Positions 45,876-55,598 of a stretch of DNA of 64,000 nucleotides are shown here, one piece after another. Under the pieces are notes generated by a model. The model did not search any database. It was given only the letters and a program-made list of their open reading frames with translations, and had not been told where the DNA came from. Origin of the DNA: Bacteroidetes bacterium GWC2_46_850 (GTDB lineage: Bacteria; Bacteroidota; Bacteroidia; Bacteroidales; Dysgonomonadaceae); the NCBI GenBank assembly GCA_001768325.1, contig MENQ01000024.1:1-64000 (forward strand), in the 5' to 3' direction. Both the position numbers and the translations under genes were made by a program. Position 1 is the stretch's first letter; the number at the start of each line of letters is the position of its first letter.

Positions 45876-46697
45876 TTAGGGTAGTTTGGGAAACTTCCTG
45901 AAATCCGGTTTTCGTTTTTCCAAGAATGCCTGCTTCCCTTCCTGTGCCTCCTCGGTCAGGTAGTAGAGCATGGTGGCATCGCCGGCCAGCTCCTGAATGC
46001 CGGCCTGTCCGTCCAGCTCGGCATTGAGCCCCGCCTTGATCATGCGCAGCGCCAGGGGACTGTGTTGCATCATGGTCTCTGCCCACTCCACTACCTCATC
46101 CTCGAGGCGGTCGAAGGGTACCACTTTGTTTACCAGTCCCATTTCCAGTGCCTCCTGTGCGTTGTACTGGCGGCAGAGAAACCATATTTCGCGTGCCTTC
46201 TTTTGTCCCACAATGCGTGCCAGATAGGAAGAGCCGAAGCCGGCATCGAAACTGCCCACGCGGGGTCCGGTTTGTCCGAAGATGGCATTCTCGGAGGCAA
46301 TGGTCAAGTCGCACACCACGTGCAGCACATGTCCGCCGCCGATGGCATAACCATTTACCATGGCGATCACCGGCTTGGGGATGGAGCGGATCTGCTTCTG
46401 TACGTCCAGCACGTTGAGACGCGGTACGCCGTCCTTGCCGATATATCCTCCCTTTCCTTTCACGTTCTGGTCGCCTCCCGAGCAGAAGGCCTTGTCTCCT
46501 GCGCCGGTGAGTACCACCACACTTACTTCCTCCATCTCACGGCAGATGCGCAGGGCATCGCTCATTTCTCCGGTGGTGGTGGGCGTAAAGGCGTTGCGGT
46601 AACGGGGACGGTTGATGGTGATGCGGGCGATGCCGTTGTGGTAGTCGAAGAGAATATCTTCATATTCCTTTATGGTGGTCCATTTTCTTTCACTCAT
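45876..46697 (-). CDS. menB: 1,4-dihydroxy-2-naphthoyl-CoA synthase
   Basis: A 273-residue crotonase-family enzyme closes the second ring of the naphthoquinone. Motifs include [14 protein letters not shown], the oxyanion-hole segment [16 protein letters not shown], and [20 protein letters not shown], with [20 protein letters not shown]. The C-terminal [10 protein letters not shown] motif is typical of MenB. The start overlaps the menD stop by 4 nt, so coupling is likely. Length and motifs are standard. Confidence 0.96.
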   Translation of the reverse strand: MSERKWTTIKEYEDILFDYHNGIARITINRPRYRNAFTPTTTGEMSDALRICREMEEVSVVVLTGAGDKAFCSGGDQNVKGKGGYIGKDGVPRLNVLDVQKQIRSIPKPVIAMVNGYAIGGGHVLHVVCDLTIASENAIFGQTGPRVGSFDAGFGSSYLARIVGQKKAREIWFLCRQYNAQEALEMGLVNKVVPFDRLEDEVVEWAETMMQHSPLALRMIKAGLNAELDGQAGIQELAGDATMLYYLTEEAQEGKQAFLEKRKPDFRKFPKLP

Positions 46698-48403
46698 AAT
46701 CTTTTTGTTTCTTGTTGACGATAATAGGATTTTATTTCCTGGCTGTTCTTCACGATGGTTGTGAAGACTTCCAGTATAACAGCGTTGTTACTTTCAGGGT
46801 TCAACAACAGGGGTAGCTGCTTCTGCAACTCCTCCTCGTTGTGTGCAGAGAGGTAGGTTACTCCCTGCTGCTCTGCCCATGCTTTTGCGGAGGTAATGTG
46901 GGTTGCTGTAATATAACCGGCGAGCGACTCCGATTGGTTGAGCCCCGGCAGTGTATCAAAGATAGCTCCCCCGCCGTTGTTGTTGAGCAGGATACGCAGA
47001 TTTGGCGATAGGTGTCGGTTCCAGAGGCCATTCATATCATAAAAAAAGCTGAGGTCGCCTGTCAGCAGGAAGGTAAGTCGTTTTGTTGCTGCGGCATAAC
47101 CCACTGCCGTGGAGAGCGATCCCTCAATGCCGTTGGTGCCCCTGTTGCAGAAGCGATAAACCGAATCTGTAATGCCGAACAACTGCGACAGGTATACACT
47201 CTGACTATTGGCCAGCTGAAGCGAACTGTTTTGGGGCAGATTGTCCAGCAGCACACCCACCGCATACAGGTCGGAGTAATCCGGGTGAGGGGTTGTGGTC
47301 AGCTCACAGGCACTTTTCCATCGTTCAGCAAATGTTGCAGTTTCGTGATCTGCGCTTGTAGAATCGTTGTGTGGCAGAGCCAACATGTCATCTGAATGGT
47401 CTTCCGCCAGGTAACGCAGAAATGTTTCCGGATCACTTTGTACAATATCGGTCACCTGCTGAAACGTGTCGACCACCTCTCCCGCCGGAGAGACCTGCCA
47501 CAGCTCACTGGCAGAAGCGCTGCGGATAAATTGTTTCAGTCGCTTTGAAACGACGTGTCCGCCCAGGGTAATCACCAGGTCGGGAGTCAACGTCTGCAGT
47601 TCTTTCGCGGAAGCTGTACGAAATACCACATCAAAACGGGAATAATCTCCCTCTGGAATGTTGGCAAGATGATCGCCCAGCACAACCGTCTTGGGGTCGG
47701 CTGCCAGTTTCTTTAATAGGTCAGCCAGCCCGTTTTCCGGTGGCAGCTGTCCGACAATGATCATTCGTCGGGAGAATGAATGGAAACGCTTGCAGTATGC
47801 AGCCTTATCCGGCAGAATAGTGAGCGGTTTGGTACGACGAATTACCCGGACGGCAGGGAGTGAGGCAGTGCCGAATCCAAACAGCGGCTCAGACAGCGGA
47901 ATGTTGATGTGTGCAGGGCCCTTCTCCTGATTGTCGAGGCTAAGAATGGCTTCATTGATCAGCCGGTTGCAATACCACTCCTCTTCGGGGTTATTTATCT
48001 CCGGCAATTGTACCGACTGGCGTACTAGCTTCCCAAAAAGGCCGCTCTGCGGGATGGTTTGTCCGTCCATCTGTCCCGTCCACGCGGGAGGACGGTCGGC
48101 GGTAATCAACAGCAGCGGTAGTTGCTGATAAAAAGCCTCGGCCACAGCAGGACCCAGGTTGAGTGCGGCCGTGCCGGAGGTGCAGCACACCGCCACGGGT
48201 CGGTTGAGGGACTGAATGACCCCGAGGGCAAAGAAGCCTGCACTCCGCTCGTCGACCACACTGTAGCAGGTAAAATCGCTGTCGCCGGCAAAGGAGTGGA
48301 TCAGCGGAGCATTGCGTGACCCGGGGGAGAGTACAATGTGTGTGATGCCATGTGCCTTGAGCAATGCCACCAGTTGTAAAACGTTTTTCTTGTCTGAATA
48401 CAT
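46694..48403 (-). CDS. menD: SEPHCHC synthase (2-succinyl-5-enolpyruvyl-6-hydroxy-3-cyclohexene-1-carboxylate synthase)
   Basis: The ThDP-dependent enzyme of 569 residues adds a 2-oxoglutarate-derived unit to isochorismate. The N-terminal part has [17 protein letters not shown] and the conserved Glu in [27 protein letters not shown] and ADRPPAW follow, and the C-terminal ThDP motif is [14 protein letters not shown] with [16 protein letters not shown]. An ATG at 48403 is preferred to a TTG at 48409. The gene lies 9 nt after menF and overlaps menB by 4 nt. Confidence 0.95.
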   Translation of the reverse strand: MYSDKKNVLQLVALLKAHGITHIVLSPGSRNAPLIHSFAGDSDFTCYSVVDERSAGFFALGVIQSLNRPVAVCCTSGTAALNLGPAVAEAFYQQLPLLLITADRPPAWTGQMDGQTIPQSGLFGKLVRQSVQLPEINNPEEEWYCNRLINEAILSLDNQEKGPAHINIPLSEPLFGFGTASLPAVRVIRRTKPLTILPDKAAYCKRFHSFSRRMIIVGQLPPENGLADLLKKLAADPKTVVLGDHLANIPEGDYSRFDVVFRTASAKELQTLTPDLVITLGGHVVSKRLKQFIRSASASELWQVSPAGEVVDTFQQVTDIVQSDPETFLRYLAEDHSDDMLALPHNDSTSADHETATFAERWKSACELTTTPHPDYSDLYAVGVLLDNLPQNSSLQLANSQSVYLSQLFGITDSVYRFCNRGTNGIEGSLSTAVGYAAATKRLTFLLTGDLSFFYDMNGLWNRHLSPNLRILLNNNGGGAIFDTLPGLNQSESLAGYITATHITSAKAWAEQQGVTYLSAHNEEELQKQLPLLLNPESNNAVILEVFTTIVKNSQEIKSYYRQQETKRL

Positions 48404-48412
48404 CCTCAAATC

Positions 48413-49486
48413 TTAATTGACAATACTTGCCATGGTCTCCAGCTTCTTCTCCGTTTCCTTCCACTCATCCCTGCAGTTGGACGAGGAGATTAAGCCGCTA
48501 CCGGCAAACAAAGTAAGCGAACTTTTTCCAATTTCCATGCACCGGAGGTTTACATAGATATTGGTTTCGCCCCTTGGTTCCAGCATGCCGAGGAATCCGG
48601 TATAATAGCGACGGTCATATCCTTCGTGATCCCCGATAAACTGAAAAGCTTCCTCTTTGGGCAGGCCGGAGACGGCCGGGGTGGGATGGAGTGCTTTCAG
48701 CAGCGTCCCGATGGATGAGTTGTCGGTCAGGGAGAAGTTGAAATCTGTGCGTAGATGGGCAAGGTTTCCAGCTTTGGACGTATAGGGTCCGTTTATCTCG
48801 GGCCTAATCTGAAAGGAGGAGAGCTGATGCAGCAGGTATGAAGTGACCAGATGTTGCTCACGCAGGTTCTTGTCGTCCCACGATACGGTTCCCGAGTGGG
48901 GATAGCGTGTTCCAGCAAGGGCCATGGTCTGCCATCTGTTTCCGGTGCCGGCCAGCAATATCTCCGGTGTGCTGCCCAGCCATGTACCGCTTTGGGGTGT
49001 GTGGAACAGGAATACACAGGAGTGTGAATACTTTTCTACAGCCTTATAAAAGGCACGTCCCGGTGAGAACCCCTCCTTCCTATCAATGGTTTTGCTCCTT
49101 GAAAGTACCAGCTTCTTTATTGTACCGTCTGTCAGTGGCTTGTGAAACCGCTGAAAAAGCTGAGCATAATCACTTTTATCGATATTTTTTTGTTTTACAC
49201 CTTTCTCCTTTTCCGGCCGGTTTTTTTCGGTGGATATATCCACTTCAGCGAGATTCCGACAATCGGGACGGATTACGATGACCGGTGTTTCGTCGGATAT
49301 CCGGAAAGGGGCAATCACGAAACCCTGCTGACCGTTTAACGCTTTCAGGTCGTCGGTGAGGATGGGCGCTCCCGATGTCTGCATCACAAACCGCGGCGAT
49401 GTTTCATCTGGCAGCCTTAAAATTGCAAAGCATGCACCTTGTTCAATCAGTGCATCCAGTATCTGATGCTCGCGTAGGTATCTCAT
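48413..49486 (-). CDS. menF: Isochorismate synthase
   Basis: The 357-residue chorismate-binding enzyme converts chorismate to isochorismate, the first step of menaquinone synthesis. It has the family's TWLGSTPEILL, MALAGTRYPHSGTVSWDDKN, EQHLVTSYLLHQL, ALHPTPAVSGLPKEEA and the C-terminal GSGLISSSNCRDEWKETEKK. Its start overlaps the end of the thioesterase gene by 4 nt. The position in the men operon favours menaquinone over a siderophore role. Confidence 0.94.
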   Translation of the reverse strand: MRYLREHQILDALIEQGACFAILRLPDETSPRFVMQTSGAPILTDDLKALNGQQGFVIAPFRISDETPVIVIRPDCRNLAEVDISTEKNRPEKEKGVKQKNIDKSDYAQLFQRFHKPLTDGTIKKLVLSRSKTIDRKEGFSPGRAFYKAVEKYSHSCVFLFHTPQSGTWLGSTPEILLAGTGNRWQTMALAGTRYPHSGTVSWDDKNLREQHLVTSYLLHQLSSFQIRPEINGPYTSKAGNLAHLRTDFNFSLTDNSSIGTLLKALHPTPAVSGLPKEEAFQFIGDHEGYDRRYYTGFLGMLEPRGETNIYVNLRCMEIGKSSLTLFAGSGLISSSNCRDEWKETEKKLETMASIVN

Positions 49487-49893
49487 CGTTTTTTCAGAAT
49501 GCTGTTTACCACCCGTACGGAAGAAACCAACTTATCGGATGCGGTAAAGATGTCAATATTCCACACATGGATGGTGCGACCTTTGTGTATGATCGTGCCC
49601 ACGGCCCGCACCTTGTCGCCTTCCCTTGCTGAAGAGACATGATTGCAACTTACCTGTATGCCTGCAGGCACCTCGTCAGTTTCACAGAGGAGAAGTGATC
49701 CCTGTCCGGCTACCGATTCTGCAAGGGCCAGCGTGGCTCCTCCGTGCAGGATGCCAAACGGCTGACAAACATGCTTCCCGACCGGCATCACGGCTTCGGT
49801 TCGCTCCGGGGAGAGAAGCGTAAACTCAATTCCCAGTGTTTCCATCAGCGTGGAAGGATCGCCGATCCTGATTCCATCATTATTTTCATTCAT
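49483..49893 (-). CDS. menI: Hotdog thioesterase, likely 1,4-dihydroxy-2-naphthoyl-CoA hydrolase
   Basis: From the ATG at 49893 the protein has 136 residues; a TTG at 49917 would overlap a promoter box. It is a PaaI/YbgC-like hotdog fold with FGILHGGATLALAESVAG, where His and Glu are the likely active-site residues, and a central GIQVSCNHVSSAREGDKV segment. As the first gene of the men operon it most likely removes CoA from the naphthoate before prenylation. The specific substrate is inferred from context. Confidence 0.85.
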   Translation of the reverse strand: MNENNDGIRIGDPSTLMETLGIEFTLLSPERTEAVMPVGKHVCQPFGILHGGATLALAESVAGQGSLLLCETDEVPAGIQVSCNHVSSAREGDKVRAVGTIIHKGRTIHVWNIDIFTASDKLVSSVRVVNSILKKR

Positions 49894-49914
49894 GCTTGGT
49901 GATCTTCTTTCCTG

Positions 49915-49922
49915 CAAAAATA
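49915..49922 (-). promoter_or_regulatory. -7 box for the men operon
   Basis: TATTTTTG on the minus strand fits TAnnTTTG, 22 nt before the ATG at 49893. It abuts the inverted repeat at 49921-49959, which would then cover the -10 to -45 region of this promoter. No separate -33 box is seen. Confidence 0.45.
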
Positions 49923-49959
49923 ATGAATCTTATTAGCATGCCACTAATAAGATTCATTA
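49916..49959 (-). terminator. Terminator of PUL 2, possibly also an operator of the men promoter
   Basis: A perfect 16-bp inverted repeat (49921-49936 with 49944-49959), with a 7-base loop, lies 22 bp after the stop of the GH43 gene. On the minus strand it is followed by five T residues, giving a rho-independent terminator. Because of its length and perfect symmetry it could also be a protein binding site. Confidence 0.75.
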
Positions 49960-49981
49960 AAAATAATTCCCGAAGCGGTTT

Positions 49982-51712
49982 CTATTTCACCCGGACGGCT
50001 TTTGATCGAGCAGATATTCCGTTTTCGTTGAATGCTTCTATGGTGAAGTAATATTCCTGATCGGTTGTCAGTGCTTTTAAAAACAGTTGATCCTCGTCGT
50101 AAACCAACCAGGAACTGTAAAGCTTATCCGGAGAGATTCCCCAGCGAATATTGTAACCCTGCACGTTTTCCTGTTTGTCCCAGGAGATCATTGCATCGCG
50201 GCGGTCATCTTCTCTTTTTACCTGAAAACCGGTGACAGGCATCGGCTTCTTTCCTTCGCCGATGCCGAACACGCGGATATCGGAAATGGCAAGATGGGGA
50301 GTCGGTACCTCGATGTTCCGGTATCGCAGATATCGAACGCTTACCGGTCGCGGCAACTCCACGTAGTCGTTGGGATTGTCCAGGTAGCTGTTGCTTTTGT
50401 CTATGACAACTTCCCAGTCCCGACCGTTTACCGATCCCTCCACCACATACCGGTGCCTTAACCCGGGAATTCTCCCATAAAGATTTGACTTGTGATCGAA
50501 ATAATTGATCTGCACGGCATGTACCATGCCTGGCTTTTCCAGGTCTATGACTGCCCATTGGGCGGATCCGTTGTCTGCGGCAAGCCAGTAGGTTTTTACC
50601 TGTTCATCGGTGAGTTTTCCGGCAGTGTGGTCGCCTGCCGAGGAAGAGACGGTGACCGGTTTTTTGTACGACAACAGCATCCATCCCGTGAACTCACCCG
50701 CTTTATCGGGTTCCGACGGAGCGTAATGCGGATAATCACCGAAACTGGTGTCACTCCACATCAGGTCATCTTCGTCGAAGAAGAGCGGGAACATGCAAAG
50801 CCGTCTTTCCCAGTTGACGTTGGCAGAGAGTGCCATGGAGGCGAAGTGCCAGTACCGTTCCTGCGGCCCCTTCACCGTACTTCCATGTCCCGCTCCGTTC
50901 ATGAATCCTCCCGGTTTAAAACTGACCGGATTGTGGGGAGCATACTCAAAGGGACCCAGCGGGTGATCACTTACATAAACTCCATCGGCATATACATTGA
51001 ATTCGGTGCCGGGAGCGCCATATTGCAGATAATATTTGTGGTTGTGCTTTGTCATCCAGGGCCCTTCGATATATCCCGGAATGGTGTCGCTGTTGTTTTC
51101 CCCGAACCGCTCCCATCCATGTTTATCCATGTCCTTATTGAAGAGGGTATCTACCTCTCCGTAACGGATGAACCGATGATCTTTATTCAACCTTTGTCCG
51201 CGAATGGGGTAAAGGTTTGAAGAACCCCAATACAGATAGGCAGCCTCGTCGTCATCGATAAAGAGTGCCGGATCCTGCAGATTGTGCAGGATGGCGGGAA
51301 CAGCTTTCCAGTCGCCCCGTTTGGGATTGTCGCTGTACAACACGCTCATTGCCCCGGAGGGATCGCCCATGACATATAACACCGAATCTTTGTAATTGTG
51401 GGCGGCAGGTGCATTGCTCCCCTGTGGATACCAACTGACGGGATCGATGAAGTTCCAGTGCTGTAGATCGGTTGAATGCCAATAGCCCATGGAGCGGGTG
51501 ACAAACATGTAATATTCACCCCGGAACTCCACGACGGCAGGATCGGCTCCTGACCGATAGGAGATATCCTTGTCGGAATTATAGATCATATACGTGTAAT
51601 CGACATTGATCGGGTTGCAATAGGTGCGCATCCTCCAATTTTGTGAATTGGCTTCGAATATGCACAGTAAAGCAATCATGGCAACGGACAAAGTGAGCAC
51701 GATATTTTTCAT
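49982..51712 (-). CDS. GH43 family glycoside hydrolase with F5/8 C-like and Fn3-like domains
   Basis: The 576-residue secreted protein has a signal peptide (about 1-23) and a five-bladed propeller of the GH43 type. The general base is likely Asp57 (RSGADPAVVEF), the pKa modulator Asp147 (LQDPALFIDDDEA) and the acid Glu216 (GYIEGPWMTKH). Residues about 340-480 form a discoidin/F5-8C-like module (QWAVIDLEKPGMVHAVQINY), and the last 90 residues are Fn3-like. GH43 enzymes act on arabinose, xylose or galactose linkages. It is the last gene of PUL 2, 11 nt after the sulfatase. Linkage specificity is unknown. Confidence 0.88.
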   Translation of the reverse strand: MKNIVLTLSVAMIALLCIFEANSQNWRMRTYCNPINVDYTYMIYNSDKDISYRSGADPAVVEFRGEYYMFVTRSMGYWHSTDLQHWNFIDPVSWYPQGSNAPAAHNYKDSVLYVMGDPSGAMSVLYSDNPKRGDWKAVPAILHNLQDPALFIDDDEAAYLYWGSSNLYPIRGQRLNKDHRFIRYGEVDTLFNKDMDKHGWERFGENNSDTIPGYIEGPWMTKHNHKYYLQYGAPGTEFNVYADGVYVSDHPLGPFEYAPHNPVSFKPGGFMNGAGHGSTVKGPQERYWHFASMALSANVNWERRLCMFPLFFDEDDLMWSDTSFGDYPHYAPSEPDKAGEFTGWMLLSYKKPVTVSSSAGDHTAGKLTDEQVKTYWLAADNGSAQWAVIDLEKPGMVHAVQINYFDHKSNLYGRIPGLRHRYVVEGSVNGRDWEVVIDKSNSYLDNPNDYVELPRPVSVRYLRYRNIEVPTPHLAISDIRVFGIGEGKKPMPVTGFQVKREDDRRDAMISWDKQENVQGYNIRWGISPDKLYSSWLVYDEDQLFLKALTTDQEYYFTIEAFNENGISARSKAVRVK

Positions 51713-51723
51713 TGTTCGGTAGT

Positions 51724-53271
51724 TTATGGCCGAAATTCGGCCGGTACATCATATTTCTCCTGTAATCGGGTCAATTCCCTTTTGAGATTAGCGGTGATCT
51801 TTTCGGTTCCTTTTTTCCCGTAGATGTTATGAATCTCATGCGGGTCATGCTGCAAATCGAACAGTTCCCAGTTCTTTTCTTTGTAATAATGCATCAGTTT
51901 ATACCGTGCTGTTTTTACACCGTAATGCGCCCGCACACTATGAAATCCGGGGAACTCATAGTAGTGGTAGTAGAGCGATTCGCGCCATTTTTCCGGCTTT
52001 CTGCCTGTTTTCACGAGCGCTTTAAATGATTCTCCCTGCATATCGTCAGGAATCCTCAACCCGCAAAAGTCAAGGATGGTGGGAGCGAAGTCGATATTCT
52101 GCGTCAGTGCCTCAATCTTTGTATTTGGATTGATGTGACCTTTATATTGCATCAGAAGTGGCATCTGAAAGGACTCTTCATACATGAACCGTTTGTCGAA
52201 CCAGCCATGTTCACCCAGGTAGAACCCCTGGTCGCTGCTGTAGATGATGATCGTGTGCTCATCCAGTCCTGTCTCCTCCAGGTAGTCGAGCAACTGCCCC
52301 ACGCTCTCATCCACCGCCCTGATGGTGGCCAGGTAGTCCTGCAGGTACCGCTGGTATTTCCATTCGGCGATCTCCTTCTCCTTCATCGGCTTAGCGTAGA
52401 ACGCATTGTTGCGCTCACGGTAGGCAGCGAAGAAACGCTGCTGCTCCGCGTGGGTCATGGTGCCCAGGAAAGCCTGCGGCCAGGGATCATAGAGCAGGCT
52501 ATCGCTATTGACGCCGGTTACCATCTTCAGGTCATGCCCCTCGTACATGTCTCGATAGATGGTCATCTCCTGTTGTTTCGCCGCCATCCGCCCCTCATAA
52601 TCATCGAAATAAGTATCCGGCATCGGGAAGGTGGTATCCTCAAAGAGATTGTAGTGTCGTTCCGCCGGCACCCAGTTGCGGTGGGGTGCCTTGTGGTTCA
52701 TCATCAGGAAGAAGGGCTGATCATCCTCCCTTGTCTGGAGCCATTGCTTGGTGAAGGTGGTGATCAGGTCGGTGACATAACCGGCATAATGCACCGTATC
52801 GTTCTCCGTGATAAAGGCAGGGTTGTAATAGTCACCCTGGTCATTCAGGATCATCCAGTGGTCGAAGCCGGTCGGCTTTGAGATGAGGTGCCACTTGCCG
52901 ATCAACGCTGTCTCATAGCCTTTCTCCTGCAGGATCTTCGGGAGTGTCTGCTGTGTACCGTCGAACGCTTTGTTCCAGTTGGCCAGAAAACCGTTCTTAT
53001 GGCTGTGCTTGCCCGTGAGGATGCTAGCCCTGCTCGGCCCGGAGATTGAGTTGGCGCAGTAGTTGTTCCAAAAGACCGCTCCGTTGCCGGCGATCCGGTC
53101 GATGTTGGGTGTAGGAGCCAGCGCCGACACGGGATGGCCGTAGGCGCTGATGGCCTGTCTGGCATGGTCATCGCTCAGGATGAAGATGATGTTGGGGCGT
53201 GACGCTGTCTGTTGTGCCCATGCCATAAATGCCGACAAAACCAGCGTTCCGGTGGTGATGGCTATTTTCAT
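51724..53271 (-). CDS. S1 family sulfatase (serine-type)
   Basis: The secreted 515-residue protein (signal peptide to about residue 19) has the alkaline phosphatase-like metal motif IIFILSDDHARQA (Asp34, Asp35). The maturation motif is SGPSRASILTG: Ser77 replaces the more common Cys and would be oxidised to formylglycine by an anaerobic maturase. Further metal-site residues are seen in IIIYSSDQGFYLGEHGWFDK, and the C-terminus has the typical WELFDLQHDPHE. It removes sulfate from a glycan. It overlaps the GH3 gene by 4 nt and precedes GH43 by 11 nt. The maturase is not in the window; the glycan is unknown. Confidence 0.92.
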   Translation of the reverse strand: MKIAITTGTLVLSAFMAWAQQTASRPNIIFILSDDHARQAISAYGHPVSALAPTPNIDRIAGNGAVFWNNYCANSISGPSRASILTGKHSHKNGFLANWNKAFDGTQQTLPKILQEKGYETALIGKWHLISKPTGFDHWMILNDQGDYYNPAFITENDTVHYAGYVTDLITTFTKQWLQTREDDQPFFLMMNHKAPHRNWVPAERHYNLFEDTTFPMPDTYFDDYEGRMAAKQQEMTIYRDMYEGHDLKMVTGVNSDSLLYDPWPQAFLGTMTHAEQQRFFAAYRERNNAFYAKPMKEKEIAEWKYQRYLQDYLATIRAVDESVGQLLDYLEETGLDEHTIIIYSSDQGFYLGEHGWFDKRFMYEESFQMPLLMQYKGHINPNTKIEALTQNIDFAPTILDFCGLRIPDDMQGESFKALVKTGRKPEKWRESLYYHYYEFPGFHSVRAHYGVKTARYKLMHYYKEKNWELFDLQHDPHEIHNIYGKKGTEKITANLKRELTRLQEKYDVPAEFRP

Positions 53272-55568
53272 TGTTGTTCCACTCTGAAATCAGTTTCATT
53301 GGTATTGTCCGCTGAATTTTGGGCAACCCACAGCTTGAAGTTTCCGGGCTCTGTTTTTTTCTTCATGTCGATACCGTAGAAAGCGAGATCCTCAGACAGG
53401 ATCTCAAATGAAACCTGTTTGCTCTCACCCGCTTTCAGGTTTATCTTTTGAAAACCTTTCAGCTCTTTTATCGGGCGTGTGACGCTGCCCACCAGATCAC
53501 GGATGTATAACTGTGCCACCATGTCACCATCCATGTTGCCGCGGTTTTGCAGCATGGCAGTGACGATAATCTTGTCATTTGTCGCTTTCATGGATGACTT
53601 GTCGAGTTTTACATCACTAATGTCGTAGGTGGTGTAGCTCAATCCGTAACCGAACGGATAAAGCGGGGTGATGGACGCATCAAGATAGCTCGATTTATAA
53701 TCGATTTTTTCATTCGAAAGATCCACGGGTCTGCCGGTATACTTTTGGTTGTAGTAGATGGGGATTTGTCCCACATTTCTTGGGAACGACATCACCAGCC
53801 TTGCCGAAGGATTGTAGTCACCCGCGATCACATCGGCAATGCCATGACCGCCTTGTGTCCCGGGAAACCATGCTTGGAGGATCGCGTCCAGGTTCTCATC
53901 TTCCCAGGAGAGATCGAGCGGCCTCCCGCTCAGCGTGATCAGGACAATGGGTTTCCCTGTCTCCTTTAATGCTTTCAGCAGTTCGCGCTGTGATTCAGGC
54001 AGACGGATGTCGGTTCGTACGGCGGCTTCACCCGACCAATTGAAATCTTCCCCCATTGCGGCGATGATCAGATCGGCCCTGCGTGTAGCTGAAACTGCTT
54101 CTGCAATCTTACCCTGCGTGGTTTCCGTAATCGTGGATCCTGCTGCATACAGAAGCTTTACATCACTTCCTTCGTACTTCTCTGTAAGCCCCTTCAGAAT
54201 GGGTACACTCTTGTTCCGGTTACCCAAGCCGGCCCATTCGCCGTTGAGGTTGATGGAGTCGTTCATCAGCGGGCCGATCAGCGCAATTGTTTTTCCGCTT
54301 TCTTTTGTGATGGGGAGAATTTGATTGTCGTTTTTCAGCAGCACCACCGAAGCGGCGACAGCCTTGCGTGCCGTCTCCATGAATTCAGGCGTCATTGTGT
54401 TCTGTCTTGCCCGTTCTTCATTGAGATAGCGGTAGGGGTCATCGAAAAGGCCCAGCAGGAACTTCATCTCCAGGATACGTCTTGCCGCATTGTCGATTGT
54501 TTTTTCCGACACCCTGCCTTCTTCAACCGATTTGACGAGATATTTGATGTATGTGGCACCGGTCATATCCATATCGACTCCGGCATTGATAGCCAGTTCT
54601 GCGGCATGCTGCTCATCCCTGGCCACACTGTGTGGTACCAGTTCATTGATGCCGGTATAGTCACTCACGACAAATCCTTTAAAACCCCACTCTTCACGCA
54701 GAATGTCTGTCAGCAGCCACCTGTCTGCGGTTGCCGGTATCCCGTTGATCTCATTGAAGGAGGCCATAAAGGTCCCCACACCAGCCTCCAGTGCAGCCCT
54801 GTAAGGAGGCAGATAGACATTGCGGAGGGTGTGCTCCGACAGTTCGGCAGGGTTGTAATCTCTTCCCGATTCAGCAGCTCCGTAAGCCGCGAGATGCTTT
54901 CCGGTGGCAAGCAGTGTGGTTGGTTCGTCAAGCCTGCTTCCATCCCCGCTGCCCTGAAAGCCTGTTACCCTTGCCTGAGCCACTTTGCTGCCCAGATAGG
55001 GATCTTCACCGGCACCCTCCATCACACGCCCCCAGCGGGCGTCTCTGCTTATATCCACCATCGGGGCGAAAGTCCAGTTAATCCCGTCGGATGCAGCTTC
55101 AAGCGCAGCAATTTCTGCCGTTCGCTGCATCAATGCCAAATCCCACGAACAGGCTTCGCCTAGTGGAATTGGGAAAATAGTTTTGTAACCGTGGATCACA
55201 TCTTGTCCGAAGAGAATGGGAATTCCCAAACGGGTGGAGTCGACTGCTATCTGCTGCATGCGACGGATTCCCTCCACGGAGGTGGCATTGAAAATACTAC
55301 CGATCAATCCTTTTTCCAGATAGGGCTGGAAATCATCGGACATCACAGGGCCGGTGATCGACCAGTTGGCGGAGAACTGGGTCATCTGACCGATTTTCTC
55401 TTCGAGGGTCATCAGTTTCAGTACCGAATCCACCCGCTGCGCTATGTGCTTGTCGCCGCTGTAGCTCTGCCACTTGCCGGGTTTTTGGGTGTCTCTTGAA
55501 GGTTGTCCGCAGGATATCAGCAGGAACGCTGTTAGCAGATATGCGATTGGAATTAAAATTGTCTTCAT
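53268..55568 (-). CDS. bglX: GH3 family beta-glucosidase (BglX-like)
   Basis: The 766-residue lipoprotein (lipobox LLISC, Cys20) has the GH3 N-terminal barrel with KHLAAYGA (Lys224-His225) and the nucleophile Asp303 in GFVVSDYTG. A C-terminal alpha/beta sandwich domain follows, then an Fn3-like domain (about 660-750). It matches periplasmic beta-glucosidases that remove glucose from the non-reducing end. Its place directly after two GH144-like genes suggests it splits sophoro-oligosaccharides (beta-1,2), as known for a Bacteroides GH3 next to a GH144. It overlaps the sulfatase gene by 4 nt. Purine-rich AAGATA repeats lie just before its start. Confidence 0.92.
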   Translation of the reverse strand: MKTILIPIAYLLTAFLLISCGQPSRDTQKPGKWQSYSGDKHIAQRVDSVLKLMTLEEKIGQMTQFSANWSITGPVMSDDFQPYLEKGLIGSIFNATSVEGIRRMQQIAVDSTRLGIPILFGQDVIHGYKTIFPIPLGEACSWDLALMQRTAEIAALEAASDGINWTFAPMVDISRDARWGRVMEGAGEDPYLGSKVAQARVTGFQGSGDGSRLDEPTTLLATGKHLAAYGAAESGRDYNPAELSEHTLRNVYLPPYRAALEAGVGTFMASFNEINGIPATADRWLLTDILREEWGFKGFVVSDYTGINELVPHSVARDEQHAAELAINAGVDMDMTGATYIKYLVKSVEEGRVSEKTIDNAARRILEMKFLLGLFDDPYRYLNEERARQNTMTPEFMETARKAVAASVVLLKNDNQILPITKESGKTIALIGPLMNDSINLNGEWAGLGNRNKSVPILKGLTEKYEGSDVKLLYAAGSTITETTQGKIAEAVSATRRADLIIAAMGEDFNWSGEAAVRTDIRLPESQRELLKALKETGKPIVLITLSGRPLDLSWEDENLDAILQAWFPGTQGGHGIADVIAGDYNPSARLVMSFPRNVGQIPIYYNQKYTGRPVDLSNEKIDYKSSYLDASITPLYPFGYGLSYTTYDISDVKLDKSSMKATNDKIIVTAMLQNRGNMDGDMVAQLYIRDLVGSVTRPIKELKGFQKINLKAGESKQVSFEILSEDLAFYGIDMKKKTEPGNFKLWVAQNSADNTNETDFRVEQQ

Positions 55569-55598
55569 ATCTTTTATCTTTTATCTTGTCTTGTATCT

